Source: Cannabis sativa (Eukaryota > Streptophyta > Magnoliopsida > Rosales > Cannabaceae). Taken from it: a stretch of DNA of 64,000 nt. The first letter of the stretch is position 1; each line of letters starts with the position of its first letter. The DNA is taken from assembly GCF_029168945.1 (NCBI RefSeq), contig NC_083605.1, positions 34,051,280 to 34,115,279 of the forward strand, given 5' to 3'. The translations under genes and the position numbers were made by a program. Below the pieces are notes generated by a model, which made no database searches, had not been told where the DNA came from, and saw nothing but the letters and a program-made list of their open reading frames with translations. Positions 1-11,809 of this stretch are shown here, piece after piece.

Positions 1-115
1 TTAACATAATTATAATTTTTGAGATATTACAACTATTCCCTCTTTATAGAAATTTTATCCTCAAAATTTACTTGAATAACTCAGGGTACCGCTCCCGCAT
101 CTGCGACTCTAACTC

Positions 116-1250
116 CTAAGTTGCTTCTTCAACCTTGTTGTTTCTCCACAACACTTTGACTAGCGGAATAGTCTTGTTCCGCAACACTTTCTCCTTCCCA
201 TCCAAGTTCTGAATTGGTTGTTCTTCGTATGATAAGTCCGCTTGAAGTTCAATGTTCTCGTAACTCAGAATATGGGTTGTATCAGACACATATTTCCAAA
301 GCATTGAAATATGGAACACGTTGTAAACTCCAAATAAAGCAAGGGGTAAGGCTAGTCGATAGGCTACCTGACCTACCCTTTCTTGTATCTCAAACGGACC
401 AATAAACCTGGGACTTAGTTTTCCTTTCTTTACAAATCTCTGAATCACCTTTATTGGTGATACTTGAAGGAAGATAAAGTCCCCCCAATCTAGAACTCAA
501 TACCTCTATGCTTCGGATCAACGTAGCTTTTCTGTCTACTTTGTGAGGTAAGCATACGAGCTCGAATCTTTTCAATGGCCTCACTAGTTCCTTGGATTGC
601 ATCGGGTCCAAGATATCTCCGTTCACCGGCTTCATCCTAATGAATGGGCGAATGACACTTTCTTCCATATAGCATTTCATATGGTGCCACACCAATAATA
701 CCTTGATAACTATTATTATATGAAAACTCAATCAGAGAAAGGTACTTTCTTCAGGAATCTTCAAAATCCAACACACACGCCCGTAGCATATCCTCAAGTA
801 TTTGAATAGTTCTCTCAGACTGACCATCAGTCTATGGATGAAAAACTATACTGAACTTTAATTTAGTACCCATTGCTCGTTGTGAACTCTCCCATAACTT
901 AGATGTAAACTTTAGATCTCAGTTTGAGACGATCGACTTTGGAGCACCATGAAGCCAAATTATCTCCTTAACATATAGATCAGCGTATTGATCTATTGTA
1001 TACATACTCCGCACCGGTAAGAAGTGCACTGACTTTGTATATCGATCCACAATTACTCGGATGGAATCATGGAATCCCGACATCCTTGGTAATCCAACCA
1101 CAAAATCTATAGTTTTTTTCTCCCATTTCCACTCAAGAATCTTCAAAGGTTGAAGTAATCCTGCTGGTCTCTAATGCTCTGCCTTGATTTTTTGACAAGT
1201 CAGACATTTTGACACGTATTCCCCTATATCACCCTTCATACCTGGCTACC
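116..1250 (-). pseudogene. Gypsy integrase core and chromodomain relic
   Basis: 1146-919 reads WKWEKKTIDFVVGLPRMSG, then IVDRYTKSVHFLPV and IVSN, the integrase catalytic core around its first Asp. 731-390 holds the remaining core and C-terminal region, and 448-116 the [19 protein letters not shown] region followed by the chromodomain-like tail. In intact chromoviruses this tail helps target heterochromatin (family knowledge). Several frame changes separate the blocks. Confidence 0.85.
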
Positions 1251-1335
1251 AGTACAGTGCTTTCACATCTTGATGCATCTTAGTTGTTCCTAGATGTAAT
1301 GAGTATGGCGTGGTATGAGACTCATCTAGAATTTC

Positions 1336-2019
1336 CTATTTAATACCATCATCAGCTAAAACACAAACCCTGCCTTTATATCTCAATAACCAATCTGATG
1401 AAATTGAAAATTCCTTTGTCGATCCAGCTTCAAACTTCTCTTTATACTCTTGTAACACTAGATCACTTTGTTGGGCTATCTTAATTCTCCCTAACAAATC
1501 AGACTGTAACATAATGTTGGCTAATTTCCCAATTACAAACTCGATTCTTGCTCTAGTCATATCATCAGCCAACTTGGGTGAGATCTTTTTCAATTCATAT
1601 ACTTGCCTTGGACCTTTTTGACTTAGAGCATTTGCTACCACATTTGCTTTTCCAAGATGGTAGAGGATCTCACAGTCATAGTCATTAACCAATTCTAACC
1701 ATCGTTGCTACCTCATATTCAAATCATTCTGAGTGAAAAAGTATTTGAGGCTTTTGCGATTCGTGTAGATTTTGCATTTTTCGCCATACAAGTAATGACG
1801 CTAAGCTTTCAAAGCAAAAACTACTGCTGCCAATTCAATATCGTGTGTGGGATACCGTTGTTCATACTCCTTTAGTTGCCTAAATGCATAGGCAATAACT
1901 TTACCAGACTGCATTAAAACGCAATCTAACCCTACTTTTGAAGCGTCACAGTAAATCACGAATTTCTCATCACTGATTGACAAGGTTAGTACTTGTGTAA
2001 TAATTAACCTCTGCTTCAA
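1336..2019 (-). pseudogene. Gypsy RNase H and connection relic
   Basis: 2019-1801 encodes [18 protein letters not shown] and then [11 protein letters not shown], the Ty3/gypsy RNase H with its first catalytic Asp (CDAS) and Glu (ELAA). 1692-1336 carries the spacer DYDCEILYHLGKANVVANAL, corresponding to the usual YHPGKANVVADALSRK block, with the integrase zinc finger expected next. The two stretches are separated by frame breaks at about 1700-1800, so no single product is possible. Confidence 0.85.
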
Positions 2020-2880
2020 TTCTTGGAAGCTATTTTTGCACTTATCAGTCCAAACGACTTACAATTCTTTCGAGTTAGTTTTGTTAAGGGTGTAGAAATT
2101 TTGGCAAATCCTTCAACGAACCTTCTGTAATAACATGCTAATCCCAGGAAACTTCTAACTTCGGTATCTCGAACTGCTTCAATCTTCACTGGGTCCAGCA
2201 AGATGTCATCCTTGTTTACAACATGGCCTAAGAAGCTTACTTAGGGCAACCAAAATTCACATTTCTTGAATTTGGCATAAAGCTTATGCTCTCGAAGACG
2301 TTGCAACACCATTTAAAGATGTTTCTCATGTGCCTCTTCTGAATCGTAGAAGATTAGAATGTCATCAATGAAGACAATTACAAATTCATCTAAAAAGTCT
2401 TTGAATACTCGGTTCATTAGGTCCATAAATGCCACTGGAGAATTACTTAATCTGAAGGACATCACCAGGATTTCATAATGCCCATACTGGGTACGAAAAA
2501 GTTGTCTCGGGAATATCCTCCTCCTAAATCCTCAACTGGTGATAACCAGATCGAAGATTGATCTTAGAGGAGACAGTCTTTCCCTGTAATTGATCAAATA
2601 GGTCATCTATCCTTGGTAAATGATACTTATTCTTCACTGTCAACTTGTTCAACTCTCGGTAGTCAATACACATCCTTAATGTTTCGTCTTCTTCTTTACG
2701 AACAAAACCGGTCCACCCCAAGGTGAAGTACTCAGTCTAGTGAATTTCAAGTCTAACATACCTTGTAACTGAACCTTTAACTCTTTTACATCTGCAGATG
2801 TTATTCGATACAAAGCTTTCGATATAAGTTCTGCCCCTGGTATCAATTCAATTTCAAAGTCAATCTCCTGCTTTGGTGGT
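2016..2880 (-). pseudogene. Gypsy reverse transcriptase relic
   Basis: The stretch 2721-2524 reads [19 protein letters not shown] followed by [10 protein letters not shown], the Ty3/gypsy RT palm. 2201-2016 reads [19 protein letters not shown], the end of the RT thumb. The region with the catalytic YxDD lies between these blocks and is broken by stops and frame changes (around 2340-2400). It would copy element RNA into DNA if intact; it is not intact here. Confidence 0.88.
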
Positions 2881-2883
2881 AAC

Positions 2884-3400
2884 CGTTGGGAATTTACTAG
2901 GATCTAGATTAACTAACAAGTATGTTGATTAACATCTTAAATATGAATATCTCTAATACTATGAAATTAAACACATAAGAGTTTAGAAAACCTTACATTG
3001 ATTGCAGTGAAATAATATGACTCCTTCCGCTTAGATCTCTATACCTTGTTCCTTTCTGTCGCAAAGCATTATCAAGATCTGAGCCTAAATCTCTTTCTCT
3101 CCTTTGGGTTGGTTACCATCGTCTTCTGCACTATGATTGAATACTTAACTTGCTATGTGTGGGCATGACACTCTATCACTAAGGGCGAATTCGATGAAGA
3201 ACAATCAAGGAGGTTTCGAAATCAGTATAGAAGGTGTCTCTCATCTACTAGTTGTCTGACAGAGTTAGAAACTAGATTTGGTAGGTTGAAAAGTGTTGGA
3301 TGAGATGAGAGCATCATGTTCCTTTTGTAGTGTTTCAACTAGGGCTTATGTTTGAATTATATGGATTAAAAAAGAATAAAATATTGGGCAAAAAACACTA
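2884..3400 (-). repeat. 3' portion of a copia-type LTR, minus orientation
   Basis: Read on the minus strand, this matches the last ~500 bp of the 1.9-kb LTR seen at 47595-49487 and 55939-57830. Shared landmarks, in order, are the CTATGATTGA block, GCATTATCAA, TGACTCCTTCCG and ACATACTTGT. It ends near 2884 with a GGGAATTTAC block like the LTR terminus. Divergence is clear by eye, so this is an older member. It directly abuts the gypsy pol relic, which marks an insertion or recombination junction. The far boundary near 3400 is approximate. Confidence 0.75.
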
Positions 3401-4150
3401 GTGGGTGATGTCATTTTATGTAATCAACAGTGTATTGCGCCACATGTGGAGTCTCCATCTTCAAATGTAGGGCCATCTTCGGATATGGAGCCTCCATCTT
3501 CAAATTTTGAACCTCCAACTACGAATTTGGAGTTATCATTGGACCCATTCAGTGAGGTCCAGTCCGTGAGGCAATGGTTATCTGTACACATGGAAACCAC
3601 TTTTTAGTGACAGGTAGAAAACGTGTCGACCTTCACGTGTAATAAAGACAATTTGGTAGTTGTTGGATAATTACCATATCTCCTTTTATTGTTCACGTGA
3701 TTTTCAGATTTGACGTTGGGGACAAAGTCCTAATATGGTGGGATTCGTTATTAAATGAGCATTATATCAACCTTGACATTTAAAGATCTATTTAATTACC
3801 CTTCTGGAAACATCGCTAAAAGGTATCTAGATGCTTTCTCTACTGGCCCTTCTCTCACTTGGATGAGTTGTTCTTCTAGAATTCAGATGGCACAACTTAG
3901 TAAGTTTAATCTATTATCCTCACTGGGCCCGCAATTGGACCTTTCTTGTTTGAATTTAGATCTTGAAAGTATAAGTGTCCCTCTTCCGAAAATATAAATT
4001 ACAAAAACAAACATACTGAACAATCTATACAAAAGCTTTTTTTTTTAAAAAAAAAAAACAAAAACATGTATTAGTATGTTTGGTAGAAAGGTGAAACAGT
4101 AAGATATATGAAGAGTAAGATGGAGGGACAATAAGTATGGAGTGGAGATG
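3401..4150. other. No recognisable gene
   Basis: Two short open stretches occur here (3401-3607 and 3755-3997). The first is a Pro/Ser-rich repeat-like peptide with PPSSN and PPTTN motifs, possibly a decayed retroelement linker. Neither resembles a family I recognise. Poly-T/poly-A runs sit at 4038-4060. Confidence 0.4.
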
Positions 4151-6123
4151 ATACTTGTAATGACCGCTCCAGTAATGTGGATTAGTAAAGGCAATTAGCA
4201 CTAATTTTTATTATTTTATTATTATTTGTGAATTAATTTAATTGTGGACCCCAATATTTAGAAATAAATATTAGAGTTATAATTTCTCAATTCTGGAGAT
4301 TTTATTAAACTCTAGGGGTATTATTTAGCTTATATGTGAAATATGTTATTTTTGTAATTTTTGCTCGGCGACAACGGAAAATGCGATGGATGGCTAGATT
4401 GATCACATGGGTAAGTTTAGAACCTTATTTCATAGTGGGAGATATTTTAGAGAAAATAAATTATCGGGGTTGAGCGGGGTTATGTGATTTGACCATTTTA
4501 CCCCTAATCTTGGAAAATACCTAAGTTTAACCTTAAGGGCATTTAAGTCTTTTTAAGGAATGGTGTAGTGGCTGCCTAGGGTGGTGACAAGTGGCTTTTA
4601 TTTCAGCAAGAATCAACTTTGTTTGGAGCTGAAATTCTGTGTTTTCAGCAAAGGATTCAAGAGGAATCAAGACAAGGTAACCCTAGTTTTTTTTCCCCTT
4701 AAGTTTTTGAAGTTGTAGTTTAGTTTCATTATGAAATTTCTAGGTTTAGTGGCTGTTGGGTTTTGAAATGCTTAGGGTTCAATTTCTAGGGTTAGGTTGA
4801 GTTAATCTAAGTCCCTAGCAACTGGTTTTGGATGCTTGATGTTAGTCCTAAGTAAGCTTGAGTTTTGAAACTCAAGCTTTGAGCTTTAATGGCATAATTT
4901 GATTTATTGGTTTGTTCTGTGAATTATTGGTTGGAAATGGTTGTTTATGCATTGTATAGGTATACTGGAGAGTTTGATAAAGTTTGGTTGGGTTTTGAGG
5001 TCATGGGGGAAATTTTTGGGTTCCCAGCACAGAACCGGAATTCCGGTTCTGGGGGACCTGTACCAACCGGTCGACCGGATGGTGACCTAGAACCGGATTT
5101 CCGGTTGGGAACCGGTCTGCCTGTTGGGGGAATTTCCAGAACCCTAGTTTTGGCCAATTTTGAGATATTTAGGGTATTTCCATGAGGTTTATCGATAGGG
5201 AAACTTTTAGTTTCAAGTTTAAATCCCGGAAAGTGATTTAGCGAGTCACTCATCTGTGTTACAATTATTGTGATTAGGGCATCCATCTAGCACGAGATTT
5301 CCGTTCAGGTCGGCCAGCACACTTGAATTCGAAAAACAGGTAAGAACTGTGTATAATGTATGATGTGATTATCTGAATGTGTGTATATGTGTTTGTATAT
5401 GCATGCTTGAATTATGTTATGCACTACCAACACTTGTATGAATAAGTTATAAAGTGCATTGCTATAGTGATTACTGTTGTTGTGAGTACGAAACAGTGAT
5501 ACCAACACGGGCACGGGAAAATGCCAAGGTGTGTGGTACATCACTCAGTGTTACTCATTGTTCGGGGTAAACCCTACCAACACTCGTATAGTGAGGTACG
5601 ATGTGTATGTGGTATAGTGGTTGTACCCTAGTGTTGAACGTTCATGCTCATCTGTTAAGCTCTGTAAATAGGTGTATGGGCGCCTATTTACAAGTCAGAA
5701 ATTATATGGTATGTTATATGCATTTCTTACTGAGTCTGTTGACTCACAGTTTCTGCTTCCTTGTGTAGGTAAAGGAAAGGCGAAGGCTGAATAGGAGTGA
5801 ACCTGAGCTCGGGTGAGATTGTACATGTCAAGCGGCGCGACCTGGAGTGTTTGGTCTCGGGACATCTGGGAGTTGTATTTTGAAAGTCGCTGTGCGACCT
5901 GGAAGTGGTGTATTTTGAAATGTATATTTTAGAAAGTAAATTTTACAAAGTTTGAAAACGGGATCCCGGAATTTGTAAATATTATATTATAATGCAAAGT
6001 TTAGTAATTAAAGCAAAAGTTTTAATTTGACACGTTTTTTGAGAAATTTCTTTGATTAGCAAAGATTGCACAATATTTGAAAAAGCACTGTAGCGTGCCT
6101 TAGCATTAGGGCGTTACAATACT
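4151..6123. mobile_element. Solo LTR of a Ty3/gypsy-type element with perfect target duplication
   Basis: The 1963-bp unit 4156-6118 starts TGTAATGACC and ends GGGCGTTACA, so it has the TG...CA LTR ends with inverted TGTAA/TTACA termini. It is flanked by an identical 5-bp duplication, ATACT at 4151-4155 and 6119-6123. No internal region or second LTR is present, so this is a solo LTR left by LTR-LTR recombination. Its 3' part (GACTCACAG, then TTGTGTAGGTAAA, then a GGGATCCCGG palindrome) recurs in decayed form at 42030-42442. Size and ends fit Tekay-type chromoviruses, the lineage relic at 1-2883, but a direct link is inferred. A GGTTCC/ACCGG-rich patch at 5030-5130 is locally GC-rich. Confidence 0.92.
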
Positions 6124-6586
6124 AACTCTACAAAAATATCTTAATAAGTCTCAATTACAATAATACTTTGTCGTGTTATTAAAAAATACCTTAATTTCAA
6201 AATAATATTCCTGAAACGAAATTAATCCCGAATTTCATTTTTTTTTATTTTATTTTCTTGGGTTTTCAAGTAACCTTTTGGTTACTTATGATGATGATAA
6301 GAAATTAATTAATTACTTTTACATAAAAAAACTTAATTTTTAAATTACATAATTTGAGATAAAATTTGGTTACCTCTAAAACTTATTTGTAACCATCTTA
6401 ATAATTAATTAGCTATTTGTTATGTTGCATTATCCTATTTTATTATTTAAAATATATTTGGGTAACTTTAAAATTTATTTAAAACTAATAAGTTGTCAAA
6501 TAAAAAATAACTATAGAACTTATGCAGTTAAATAAAAAAAATAAAATAAAAATTAACCACTTCTATATTATTTTATTACCTCCAAT
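6124..6586. other. AT-rich spacer
   Basis: No gene or bounded repeat seen. It contains T-rich runs and a GGTTACTTATGATGATGATAA stretch only. Confidence 0.5.
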
Positions 6587-7433
6587 TAGGGATGCACATT
6601 TTCCTCACGGCCAGGGCCGGCCCAAACATTTTAGGGGCCTTGTGCAAAATTTTAAAATTAGGCCATTTAGAAAAAAAAAAAAAATCATGTACATTATAAC
6701 TACAATTTTATTAGTAGTTTTTTTTTTTAAGATTGGTTCATAAATTTTTAATTATAGATTTTTTTTATTTATGTATACATAATATGAAAAAAAAAATAAA
6801 AAGAAAAAAATAGGCCTTTTTTTAAAAAAAATAAAAAAAATAAAAAAATTGGGCCTTAAAAAATTGGGGGCCTTGTGCAATGGCCCAAGCTGCCCAATGC
6901 TTGGGCCGGCCCTGCTCATGGGGATGGGCTCCGCGGGGACCCACCCCTAATGGGGCGGTGATTCCCCGCCTAAATGGGGAACGGGGCGGGGACGAGGATT
7001 ATTTTTTGTCCTCGAATGTTAAACGAGACGGGAACGGAGATCACACTCCCTGCACCGACGGGGACCCGTTTAGTATTTTATCTAATATTTCTAATACAAT
7101 TTTATAATTTATAATTTATGTTTGTATTTTGTTTAGTATATTATTATGTTTTTTGTGAATTTTAAGTTATGTTTTGGATAATAATTAGTTAATTGAATAA
7201 TAATTAATGTGTAACATTTTAATTTGTATGTTGTTTAATATTTTTGCATATTAAATTTTTTATTATAAACTTTATTTTTTTATTAGAGGATTCTCCGCCC
7301 CGTCTCTGTCCCCATTAAGGGATTTTTCGCCCCATCCCTCATAGAAAATAAACGAGAATGGGGATTAAAATTCTTAACGGGAATGAGGACATGAAACACT
7401 CCCCGTCAATTCCTTGCCCCGTATGCATCCCTA
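6587..7433. mobile_element. Non-autonomous hAT-like element (outer)
   Basis: Terminal inverted repeats TAGGGATGCA (from 6587) and TGCATCCCTA (to 7433) are flanked by 8-bp duplications, CCTCCAAT (6579-6586) and CCTCCCAT (7434-7441), matching 7 of 8. An 8-bp duplication with such ends is the hAT hallmark. The interior is rich in GGGGCGGGG/CCCCGCC blocks at both ends with an AT-rich centre and has no transposase. A second hAT-like element is inserted at 6612-6914. Confidence 0.82.
6612..6914. mobile_element. hAT MITE nested inside the outer hAT element
   Basis: The unit begins CAGGGCCGGCCC and ends GGGCCGGCCCTG, a perfect 12-bp inverted repeat. The next block GGGGCCTTGTGCAA occurs near both ends in direct orientation. 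Flanks CTCACGGC (6604-6611) and CTCATGGG (6915-6922) match 6 of 8, fitting a decayed 8-bp target duplication. No coding capacity. The short open frame at 6880-7107 spans the element edge and is not a gene. Confidence 0.78.
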
Positions 7434-7688
7434 CCTCCCATCAAACACATTTTTTTGAAAGATTTTTACTGCTGTTACCCACAGATTTATTTTATTATTC
7501 TTTTAAAAAACAATGGAAGAAAGTCACGTTTAAAGAGAGGGTTAAATATGTTGGGTTATATATGTTGACAAAAAAAAGTGAGGGTTATATTAGAAGTGTA
7601 ACGCATAATCTACAGCAATTGCATGCCTGCCATATTTTAATTTTGCAGGTGTAACTCCATTTTTTTTTTGGGTCAGTAATCATTAGAT

Positions 7689-7743
7689 TCATTACTTATT
7701 ATTATCCCCTTTCAAGAAAAAAAAAATCATTACTAATTATTAT
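7689..7743 (+). repeat. Short A-tailed insertion with flanking direct repeats
   Basis: A 17-bp sequence at 7689-7705 recurs at 7727-7743 with one mismatch. Between them lie 21 bp: CCCCTTTCAAG followed by ten A. An A-tail against the downstream copy of a direct repeat is the pattern left by target-primed reverse transcription of a severely 5'-truncated retroposon. Confidence 0.65.
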
Positions 7744-8524
7744 TATTATAAATATATAAATTGGAAAAAAAATCTATGGTACTCGTGAGTTGTTTTTTTA
7801 ATTTAATTTTCTTTTATGATTATTTATATAGTAATTTTTTAAGATTATTTTTAAATTTCTATTTTTTTTAATAATTTATAGTGTAAAAAATAAAATTGAA
7901 AAAGTTGCACCACATATATTAAAAAAATAATTACACGTGTAATAAAATATTTAAATTTTAATTTTAATATTATAAATTATTTAAAAAATAATTCTAAATA
8001 AAATAACTACAATATGTATAATTATAAAAAAAAAGTAAAAAGATTTTGGAAAATTACCCCATATAATATTTTTTTAACTTTTTTTAAATTTACGGTTTGA
8101 GTTCCTAAATAGTTGCAGCGCTAGTTGCAATAGGAGTTTCTGTACGATTTTTTGTTGCAAATTAGGTTGCAGCGCTAATTGCAATAGTGGTTTCTATGTA
8201 GAATTCCGTAAAAATACAAAAAAAAAAAAAAAAAACTATTTTGAAGTGTAAAAATAAAAAAGTCTCAAATTTTTTTTAAATGCCGAATCAAATAAATAAT
8301 ATATCAAACCATTTTTTTAAGCGAAAATACTAAGAAATTACACTATTAACATTTTAATTAGTTAATTTCTAAGATCAAATCTAGCTATCGCCAACTCTAC
8401 CCACTCAAGCGCTCAATGTTAATTGTTATTAGAGTATTTGAAACCATGTTCTCTCAACATAATTCTTAGTTAAATAGGGATAATTTAAGTAATATTTTTT
8501 TTCTTCAATTTTTTTTATGGTGGT
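7744..8524. other. AT-rich spacer with a dispersed repeat motif
   Basis: No gene. TAGTTGCAGCGCTAGTTGCAA at about 8111 and TAGGTTGCAGCGCTAATTGC at about 8163 form a short internal duplication. The tract after it (poly-A, then ACTATTTTGAAGTGTAAAAA) has a relative at about 60750-60800, so this is part of a dispersed repeat of unknown class. Confidence 0.45.
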
Positions 8525-8717
8525 GTTCGTTATAGTTACAACGTCATCCTTATAAATTTTTGAAAAAATTCGAATAGTTTACAGTGTCGAAAAATATATT
8601 TTAACTTTTTTGAGTATACATGGTAGACTGAAATATCAAGAACTCTGTTTTCGGTGCTATAAACTATTTGAATTTTTTTAAAAATTAACAGAATTAATAT
8701 TGTAACTATAACGAATA
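8525..8717. mobile_element. Short inverted-repeat element (MITE-like)
   Basis: The arm starting TTCGTTATAGTTACAA (8526) is the imperfect reverse complement of the arm ending TTGTAACTATAACGAA (to about 8715). Pairing extends about 55 bp through AATTCGAATAGTTTA / TAAACTATTTGAATT. The roughly 75-bp centre is unpaired. The transcript would form a long hairpin. No clear target duplication, so the class is unresolved. Confidence 0.65.
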
Positions 8718-9324
8718 TTGCTATGAAAAAAATTAGAAAAAAAAAATTTTTGATAAATAATTTTAGATATAAAATTGCCTAAGAAATTATAATTATTACT
8801 CTTTTAATAAAAATGACTCTATTATAATTTTTTTTACTATTTTAATTAAAATTTAGCAAAAATAAAAAAACATAGGTACTTATTTTAGATGCTCTTACTT
8901 GGTGAAAGAGAGTCAAACGCTACAAAAAAGAAAGTGCAAAATGAAACTGTAGATTACTAGATTTGAAGTGAAAGAAGCATTTATTTATTTATTTATTTAT
9001 TTTTCTTTTTCAATTATTGATTTTTCAGTTGTGGTTGTGGGAGGTGAATTGTTCAACTGGAGTAGGTAACCCAGCTCAATAGCCTATTCCCTTTATTTAG
9101 TTACTTCGAAAGTTTTATATTGACGATTTTACCCTTGGGTATACTAATCTTTCTTTTTAAAGTAAACTAACTTTGTTTCATTTCACACTAGTTTTCTTCT
9201 TCTTCTTCCTTTTTTTTTCCCTTTTGGAGCACTTTTTACATATTTTATTTGTCTACTAATTATTTAACAATAGTAAAAAAATAACATGGAAAATAAATAA
9301 TGTAGTTGAATTTAAAAATGACTA

Positions 9325-9711
9325 ATTAGAATTTTCGCTATTGAACTTTGACATGTATCAAATCATGCCTCCTGAACTTTTAAGATTGTTGAAAATACCC
9401 CTTAAATTATTGAGATTGTTGGATTTAAGGACTTTTGTCTAATTTCATTTAATTTTACTATTTCAGTGATTGTTTATATACTAAATCATGCTTCCTAGAC
9501 TTTAATATCTAACAAATCATGCCCCTTGAATTTTGACATGTACTAAATCATGACCCTTAGATTTTCATCCACGTTAGATTTTTTTTACTAAAAATAGAAA
9601 AAAGTCCTTAAATCCAGCAATCTTAATAGTTCAAGGGGCATTTTTAACGACCTTAAAAGTTTAAAAAATATGATTTAGTACATGTAAAAGTTCAGGAGCA
9701 AAAATCCTAAT
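9325..9711. mobile_element. Long-TIR element (Mutator-like MITE candidate)
   Basis: About 115 bp at each end are imperfect inverted copies. Left-arm blocks TGAACTTTGACATGTA, AAATCATGCCTCCTGAAC and TTGGATTTAAGGACTTTT pair in reverse order with the right arm 9597-9711. Between the arms the AAATCATG motif repeats several more times. Long TIRs without coding sequence suggest a Mutator-type MITE. I could not identify a 9-bp duplication. Confidence 0.65.
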
Positions 9712-9929
9712 TTCATAACAGTTAAAATTTATTATACAGTACATTGATATGTGAAATGAAAAAGTAATTAAAGAAAAACGTAGACATTTGTTTGTCCATA
9801 ATAAAGTAAGAAAATATCCACATCGGTCCTACCTTAACCAAATTGTTTCTTTACACTTTGGTCCTATATTATAACATATTTACATGTGTGTCATTTAACA
9901 CAAAATAAGAGCACTTATATATAGTTGTG

Positions 9930-10618
9930 AATAAGTCCGTGCTGGTTCGGTCCGACCCATATTTTAAAAAGCTCACAATAATATAAATTGTGTTGTACCG
10001 ACCTATAAAAAGATATGGATCATATCGTGTTAATATTATAAAAATAAGCCCGATATGGCTCGTAAGCCCATATTTTTTGCATCATGCTCAAATTCGTGCC
10101 TTGTTTTATTTGAGCTGACCCGTTTTTCATAAAATGTTAGCTCGTTTTTTTATACAGGCTCGAATTCGAGCTTCTCTCTTTCACTTTTTTTTTTTTACAA
10201 TTAATGAGTTAATTACTAAATTATATGTATTTTTTAAAGTTTCAGTTATTTTTTTATATAACTTTTCAATAATAGAATGATTAGAATTTGAATATTTATT
10301 AGTAAATACATGTGTATTATTATTATATTAATTTCTAATGTGTTGTACTTTTGGATTAGTTTATTCGTGCCTTCAGATTTGTCATGTCGTGTCGTGCTTA
10401 ACCCAAATTTTTTCGTGTCGTGCCATTTTGCAGCATCATGTCGTGTCGTGTCCAAACTCATATTTTTTCGTGTGAGTTGTGCTTGTACCTCCCGAGCTTG
10501 AGTTGGTTTCGTATTGTGTAAAAAGTTGGACCCGTATTTACAATACTTATAATAATATATTTTAATATAAATTAACAAATTAACAAATAATAAGCAAGTC
10601 AAAGATCAATACAGCAAG
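9930..10618. other. Repetitive AT-rich spacer with GTGTCGTG clusters
   Basis: TCGTGTCGTG-type motifs cluster at 10382-10450, with GACCCATATTTT and GCCCATATTTT blocks nearby. This vocabulary resembles hAT-type non-autonomous repeats, but ends could not be defined. No gene. Confidence 0.35.
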
Positions 10619-11113
10619 TAGGAGTGGCAAAATTTTTTTTGACATGACCCACGGACATGAACACGACACAAATTTTACAGGTTAGGATCGAGAAAATTAG
10701 ATACAAACCGAAAAGGGATCGACACAACTTGACAATAAATAAAAACAGATCAAATATAACACGACATGCTTAACATGAATTTAACATGATTTTTTAAATG
10801 AAATAAAATAAAAAATTATTATTAATATAATATGATTATATGACTATGTAAAAATATATATTTAGTGATGTAATGTTGAGTTAAAATTTATAAAATTAAT
10901 TTTCTTTAAAATTTTAAAATTTTTCACTCTTATTATATATAAAAACTATATATAAATGTACATGAATTTTAAATTTATTATTTTCACTACAACTCCAACT
11001 TTAGTAATAACAAAACGAATCAAAATGAATCAATATAAATACAATACCATTTTTTATGAGTCATATTAAAGTTGAAAAATTAGATATGGGTCGAAAATAT
11101 ATCGACACACCTA
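10619..11113. mobile_element. Candidate hAT-like non-autonomous element
   Basis: It starts TAGGAGTGGCAAA and ends CGACACACCTA, giving an imperfect TAGG-GTG terminal inverted repeat of the hAT style. The interior contains CGACAC and ACACGAC motifs and no coding sequence. Flanking 8-mers match poorly (4 of 8), so the boundaries are tentative. Confidence 0.4.
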
Positions 11114-11153
11114 ATACAAAATATGGAAGCAAATTAAATAGAATATGGCACTA

Positions 11154-11468
11154 GGTGCCGTTTGGTTGGAATGAATAAAAATATAGAAATGGTAATGAAA
11201 ATTAGAATAGAAATAGGAATGGAATGAAATAAAATTTAAAATACATAAAAAACATTGATAAAAAAATCATTAAATTTTTTCTCTTGTTACATTGGAATGA
11301 TCTTTCTTTCTTTTTTAAAATATAATAGTCATTCTTCCAAAATGGTGGAAAGAGCATTCCATTAGAATGTCATTCCAATACTTTAAAATACAACTAAACA
11401 AAGAAATAGAATAAAAATTATTTTATTTCCATTCCATTCTATTTTATTACTTCCAACTAAACGCCACC
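11154..11468. mobile_element. MITE, Tourist-like family, copy 1
   Basis: The terminus GGTGCCGTTTGGTTGG pairs with CCAACTAAACGCCACC at the other end (14 of 16), with TA directly outside both ends. The inner GGAATGGAATGAAATAAAAT and TCATTAAATTTTTT tracts are shared with a second copy at 60829-61128, which shows a real family. GTTTGG termini resemble Tourist/PIF MITEs. No coding capacity. Confidence 0.8.
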
Positions 11469-11809
11469 TAATATAATACAATAATACGTTTTACCACCAC
11501 TAGCAACAAGTGGTAGATTCCAAAGAATATCACTTTAAGCATAGGCGAGAAAAAAAAAAAAAAAAGACAAAGAAAAAAACTCAGAATCAAAAGGAAAACG
11601 AAGTCATTCTTATTAATTTAATTTGGAGAAGAAATTAAGAAATCATAGTCTTTTTTTCTTTTTTTCTTCCCTCATAAATTTTTGGGGAGAGCTGTCTAAA
11701 ATCTAGTCTATTGTTTGGAGTTTAAAAATTCAATAATAATAAATAAGAGAATAATTTAATTTTAAAGAATATTCTTAAATTATAAAATTGGGTTAATTTC
11801 ACAAATGCA

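Larger units (their letters stand above)
1..2883 (-). mobile_element. Degenerate Ty3/gypsy chromovirus pol region, truncated by the window edge
   Basis: Read on the minus strand, conserved pieces follow the Ty3/gypsy order: reverse transcriptase (about 2880-2020), RNase H (2019-1336), integrase (about 1250-480) and a chromodomain-like tail (448-116). Stops and frameshifts break it into at least six open stretches, so it is a dead copy. The C-terminal part with SYEEQPIQ and [10 protein letters not shown] is typical of the Tekay/Del branch of plant chromoviruses (family knowledge). No LTR is visible on the left because the element runs off the window. On the right it abuts an unrelated copia-type LTR fragment at about 2884, so gag and protease are missing. 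Confidence 0.9.

Noticed and set aside
4907..5286. Overlapping open frames on both strands (92 and 113 codons)
   Set aside because: Both lie wholly inside the solo LTR and owe their length to the locally GC-rich patch; no protein family resemblance.
6880..7107. 75-codon open frame rich in Gly and Pro
   Set aside because: It spans the edge of the inner hAT element and the GGGGCGGGG repeat of the outer one; not a gene.
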